DNA from: Lachnospiraceae bacterium
GTDB lineage: Bacteria; Bacillota; Clostridia; Lachnospirales; Lachnospiraceae
Direction of reading: 5' to 3'
Length of the DNA stretch: 7,228 nt
Assembly (NCBI GenBank): GCA_017477805.1
Contig: JAFUUM010000446.1
Coordinates: 1-7,228 of the forward strand
Shown here: positions 6,058 to 7,228 of the stretch, piece after piece
Layout of the letters: each line of letters opens with the position of its first letter
Position numbering within the stretch: the first letter of the stretch is position 1
Notes under the pieces: generated by a model
The model's database searches: none
The model's input: only the letters and a program-made list of their open reading frames with translations
Told to the model about the DNA's origin: nothing
Position numbers and translations under genes: made by a program

Positions 6058-7051
6058 CCTCCGGCTTGGAACCCGGGAGTTTTGAAAAGGCGGATTTCCG
6101 ACGTTCGGCGGCTTTTTTCCGCTTCTGTTCCTTGATGGAAGCCTGAGAGGCCTTGATGGCTTCCGCTTCCGGAGGAGTGATAAATTTCTCCGTTTTTACT
6201 ACGTAGATCAGGTCTTCCCTGGTTTTGCGGAGTCTGATCTTGCCTTTCATAAAGCCGTGGCGGTCACAGTAGGAAACGGCGTAGTAGTGTTTTCCGTTGG
6301 GAGAAAACCACTTGATCTTCCGTTTGATGTTCTTGTGACACAGATAGCATCTGCAGGAAGAGACTTCCTTATCTTCCAGAGCCTCCTGCTTGGTAAAGAA
6401 AGTCCGGGAGATATATTTAGCATAGTCATCGAAAACGATATGGACTTCGTCGGCTTTGGTGGCGGGTTTTACATAGGTGTCGAAAGATACCTTCTCAAGG
6501 ACCTTGGGATCGTTGATCTTCTCCAGGACCTTGGCAGTGTAATAGGCATCGCTGAAAGCTCTGTGGAAAGGGATATCCTTTTCCAGCTTCAAAAAGTCTA
6601 CGGCATATTCCAGGTTCTTTCTGGACTTCTTGTCATCAAAGGCAAGAGAAAAGAGCTTCTGGACATCCAGAAACTTCATGGGTCCCGCCGTCAGGGGCTG
6701 CATGTCATAGTATTCCATATTGCGCTGCAGTTCCGTGAGATCCAAGGGGCCCCAGGTACAGAAGATGTAATCTTCGGGACCGCACCAGTTAAGGAACTTA
6801 TTGCAGACATCAGGAAAAGGCTCGCCGGCTTCCAGTTCCTTCATCTGAAGGTGGATGAGCTTGCGGGTGATATGATGCAGTTCATGATAGATCTGAGGCT
6901 TTACCAGAGCGGAAAACTGATCGATCATTTTGCGGCTTTCATTGCATTTTACGGCACCGATCTCCACGATCTCAAAGGGGACGGTGGCATTTTCGGGTTC
7001 ATGGGAAGGATTTCCCTGATTCCATTCCAGGTCAACAATGATATAATTCAT
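6053..7051 (-). CDS. DEDDh-family 3'-5' exonuclease (ERI-1/KapD-like) with Cys/His-rich C-terminal domain
   Basis: This 332-residue predicted cytosolic nuclease has an N-terminal DnaQ-like fold (about 1-190) with every catalytic residue of the DEDDh class. Asp7 and Glu9 are in IIVDLEWNQG (ExoI), Asp104 is in CTWGPLDLTELQRN (ExoII), and His163 and Asp168 are in HRAFSD (ExoIII). The family uses two metal ions to remove nucleotides from 3' ends; ERI-1/KapD-type members mostly act on RNA, but the substrate here is unknown. The C-terminal part holds CRCYLC (233-238) and CDRH (262-265), a spacing that could bind one zinc ion. It ends in a Lys/Arg-rich helix (about 300-322). A longer reading from 7129 is possible, but ATG 7051 is preferred because AGGAG lies 7 bases upstream, the extra 26 residues are not family-like, and the likely promoter falls inside the longer version. 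Confidence 0.88.
   Translation of the reverse strand: MNYIIVDLEWNQGNPSHEPENATVPFEIVEIGAVKCNESRKMIDQFSALVKPQIYHELHHITRKLIHLQMKELEAGEPFPDVCNKFLNWCGPEDYIFCTWGPLDLTELQRNMEYYDMQPLTAGPMKFLDVQKLFSLAFDDKKSRKNLEYAVDFLKLEKDIPFHRAFSDAYYTAKVLEKINDPKVLEKVSFDTYVKPATKADEVHIVFDDYAKYISRTFFTKQEALEDKEVSSCRCYLCHKNIKRKIKWFSPNGKHYYAVSYCDRHGFMKGKIRLRKTREDLIYVVKTEKFITPPEAEAIKASQASIKEQKRKKAAERRKSAFSKLPGSKPEA
6059..6083 (+). terminator. Possible weak terminator of dacF, inside the exonuclease coding end
   Basis: CTCCGG (6059-6064) can pair with CCGGGAG (6073-6079), with one bulged base and an 8-base loop, and TTTT (6080-6083) follows. It lies 16 bases after the dacF stop. The stem is short and the U run is only four bases, so this may be an inefficient stop or chance. 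Confidence 0.3.
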
Positions 7052-7058
7052 GTAAGTG

Positions 7059-7063
7059 CTCCT
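7059..7063 (-). promoter_or_regulatory. Shine-Dalgarno site of the exonuclease gene
   Basis: The minus strand reads AGGAG seven bases before the ATG at 7051. This supports the 332-residue product over the longer frame that opens at 7129. Confidence 0.8.
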
Positions 7064-7079
7064 GTTCTGTGCTGATGAT

Positions 7080-7088
7080 ATTGTAGCA
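7080..7088 (-). promoter_or_regulatory. Extended -10 promoter of the exonuclease gene
   Basis: The minus strand reads TGCTACAAT, a TG-N extended -10 with a 5/6 core. No convincing -35 box lies 16-18 bases upstream. Transcription would begin near 7073, giving a leader of about 22 bases with the AGGAG site. The layout resembles that of trmB. Confidence 0.5.
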
Positions 7089-7110
7089 CAAAGAAAAGAG
7101 CGAGTATATC
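7081..7110 (+). promoter_or_regulatory. Low-confidence promoter for the rightmost gene
   Basis: TTGTAG (7081-7086) and TATATC (7105-7110) are 18 bases apart. They match consensus at 3/6 and 4/6 positions. The -35 box would overlap the exonuclease -10 box on the other strand, so the two promoters would compete. The start point would be about 13 bases before the ATG at 7130, which would leave the ribosome site near the very 5' end of the message. Confidence 0.2.
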
Positions 7111-7129
7111 GGAAAGGATAAACAGGCAA

Positions 7130-7228
7130 ATGAGCGACTTAACAGAAGAGAACGGCAAGGTAGAAGATACGGAAAAAACGGTGCAGACTGCTTCCGAGGC
7201 TTCCGAAAAAGGAAAAAAGGAAAAGAAA
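7130..7228 (+). CDS. N-terminal start of an unidentified protein (3' truncated by the window)
   Basis: ATG 7130 opens a frame that stays open to the right edge and gives 33 residues, beginning MSDLTEENGKVEDTEKTVQT. The segment is almost entirely charged and polar, turning Lys-rich at residues 28-33 (GKKEKK). Such a stretch often forms a disordered cytoplasmic lead-in before a transmembrane segment or a folded domain, but nothing beyond it is visible. GAAAGGA (7112-7118) pairs well with the 16S 3' end and is 11 bases from the ATG, which supports the start. The gene is divergent from the exonuclease with 78 bp between start codons. The function cannot be assigned. Confidence 0.6.
   Translation, partial: MSDLTEENGKVEDTEKTVQTASEASEKGKKEKK

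Noticed and set aside
6095..6120. Short CCGA-CGT-TCGG hairpin followed by T6 on the + strand downstream of dacF
   Set aside because: A four-pair stem separated from the T run by several unpaired bases does not fit an intrinsic terminator.
6257..7075. 272-codon open frame on the + strand opposite the exonuclease gene
   Set aside because: It is fully antisense to a gene with all DEDDh catalytic residues, has no good ribosome site, and its product resembles no family I know. It is a composition shadow.
7052..7129. 26-residue N-terminal extension of the exonuclease from ATG 7129
   Set aside because: The internal ATG at 7051 has AGGAG at 7 bases, the family begins at MNYIIVDLEW, and the likely promoter lies within the extension.
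1..7228. A defence island, CRISPR array, phage or transposon content
   Set aside because: No spaced repeats, transposase, integrase, tRNA-adjacent boundary or shift in base composition is seen. All recognisable genes are chromosomal housekeeping or signalling genes.

Overview
The window is a stretch of ordinary chromosome from a low-to-mid GC Gram-positive anaerobe. The best guess is Clostridia, family Lachnospiraceae or a close relative. That placement rests on the protein styles: a Cache-like hybrid kinase with REC, HPt and a helical tail, a DacF-type carboxypeptidase with a C-terminal membrane anchor, and an ERI-1-like exonuclease. Typical Shine-Dalgarno sites (AGGAG) and sigma-A-like promoters agree with it. 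The genus cannot be read from the sequence. I see no mobile element, phage gene, CRISPR array, tRNA or rRNA.

Layout, left to right. (1) 1-91 is the tail of an unidentified + strand gene. It is followed 36 bp later by a flavin reductase-like protein (128-697), probably in the same transcript. (2) A good sigma-A-like promoter (723-751) precedes a 919-residue hybrid sensor histidine kinase (798-3557). This kinase carries a complete internal phosphorelay (His335, Asp635, His788) and an extra C-terminal helical segment. (3) A strong two-way terminator (3567-3602) separates it from the convergent trmB (4284-3625, minus strand), the tRNA m7G46 methyltransferase. (4) A 126-bp divergent region holds an extended -10 promoter for trmB, a perfect 14-bp palindrome, and a weak promoter placed so that dacF mRNA could start at its AUG. 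(5) A D-alanyl-D-alanine carboxypeptidase (4411-6042) has a signal peptide, a C-terminal transmembrane anchor and a very basic cytoplasmic tail. (6) A DEDDh-type 3'-5' exonuclease with a Cys/His-rich C-terminal domain (7051-6053, minus) converges on it with a 10-bp gap. (7) A divergent + strand gene begins at 7130 and runs off the window.

The genes do not form one pathway. They cover redox or flavin chemistry, signal transduction, tRNA modification, cell-wall trimming and nucleic-acid processing. No response regulator gene lies next to the kinase, so its output partner is elsewhere.

I found no convincing new multi-gene system. The most interesting items concern gene-end and gene-start architecture. 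The exonuclease terminator is embedded in the codons for the basic tail of the carboxypeptidase, and a weaker terminator for the carboxypeptidase may sit inside the exonuclease coding end. The dacF start lacks a Shine-Dalgarno site and has a candidate -10 box six bases upstream.
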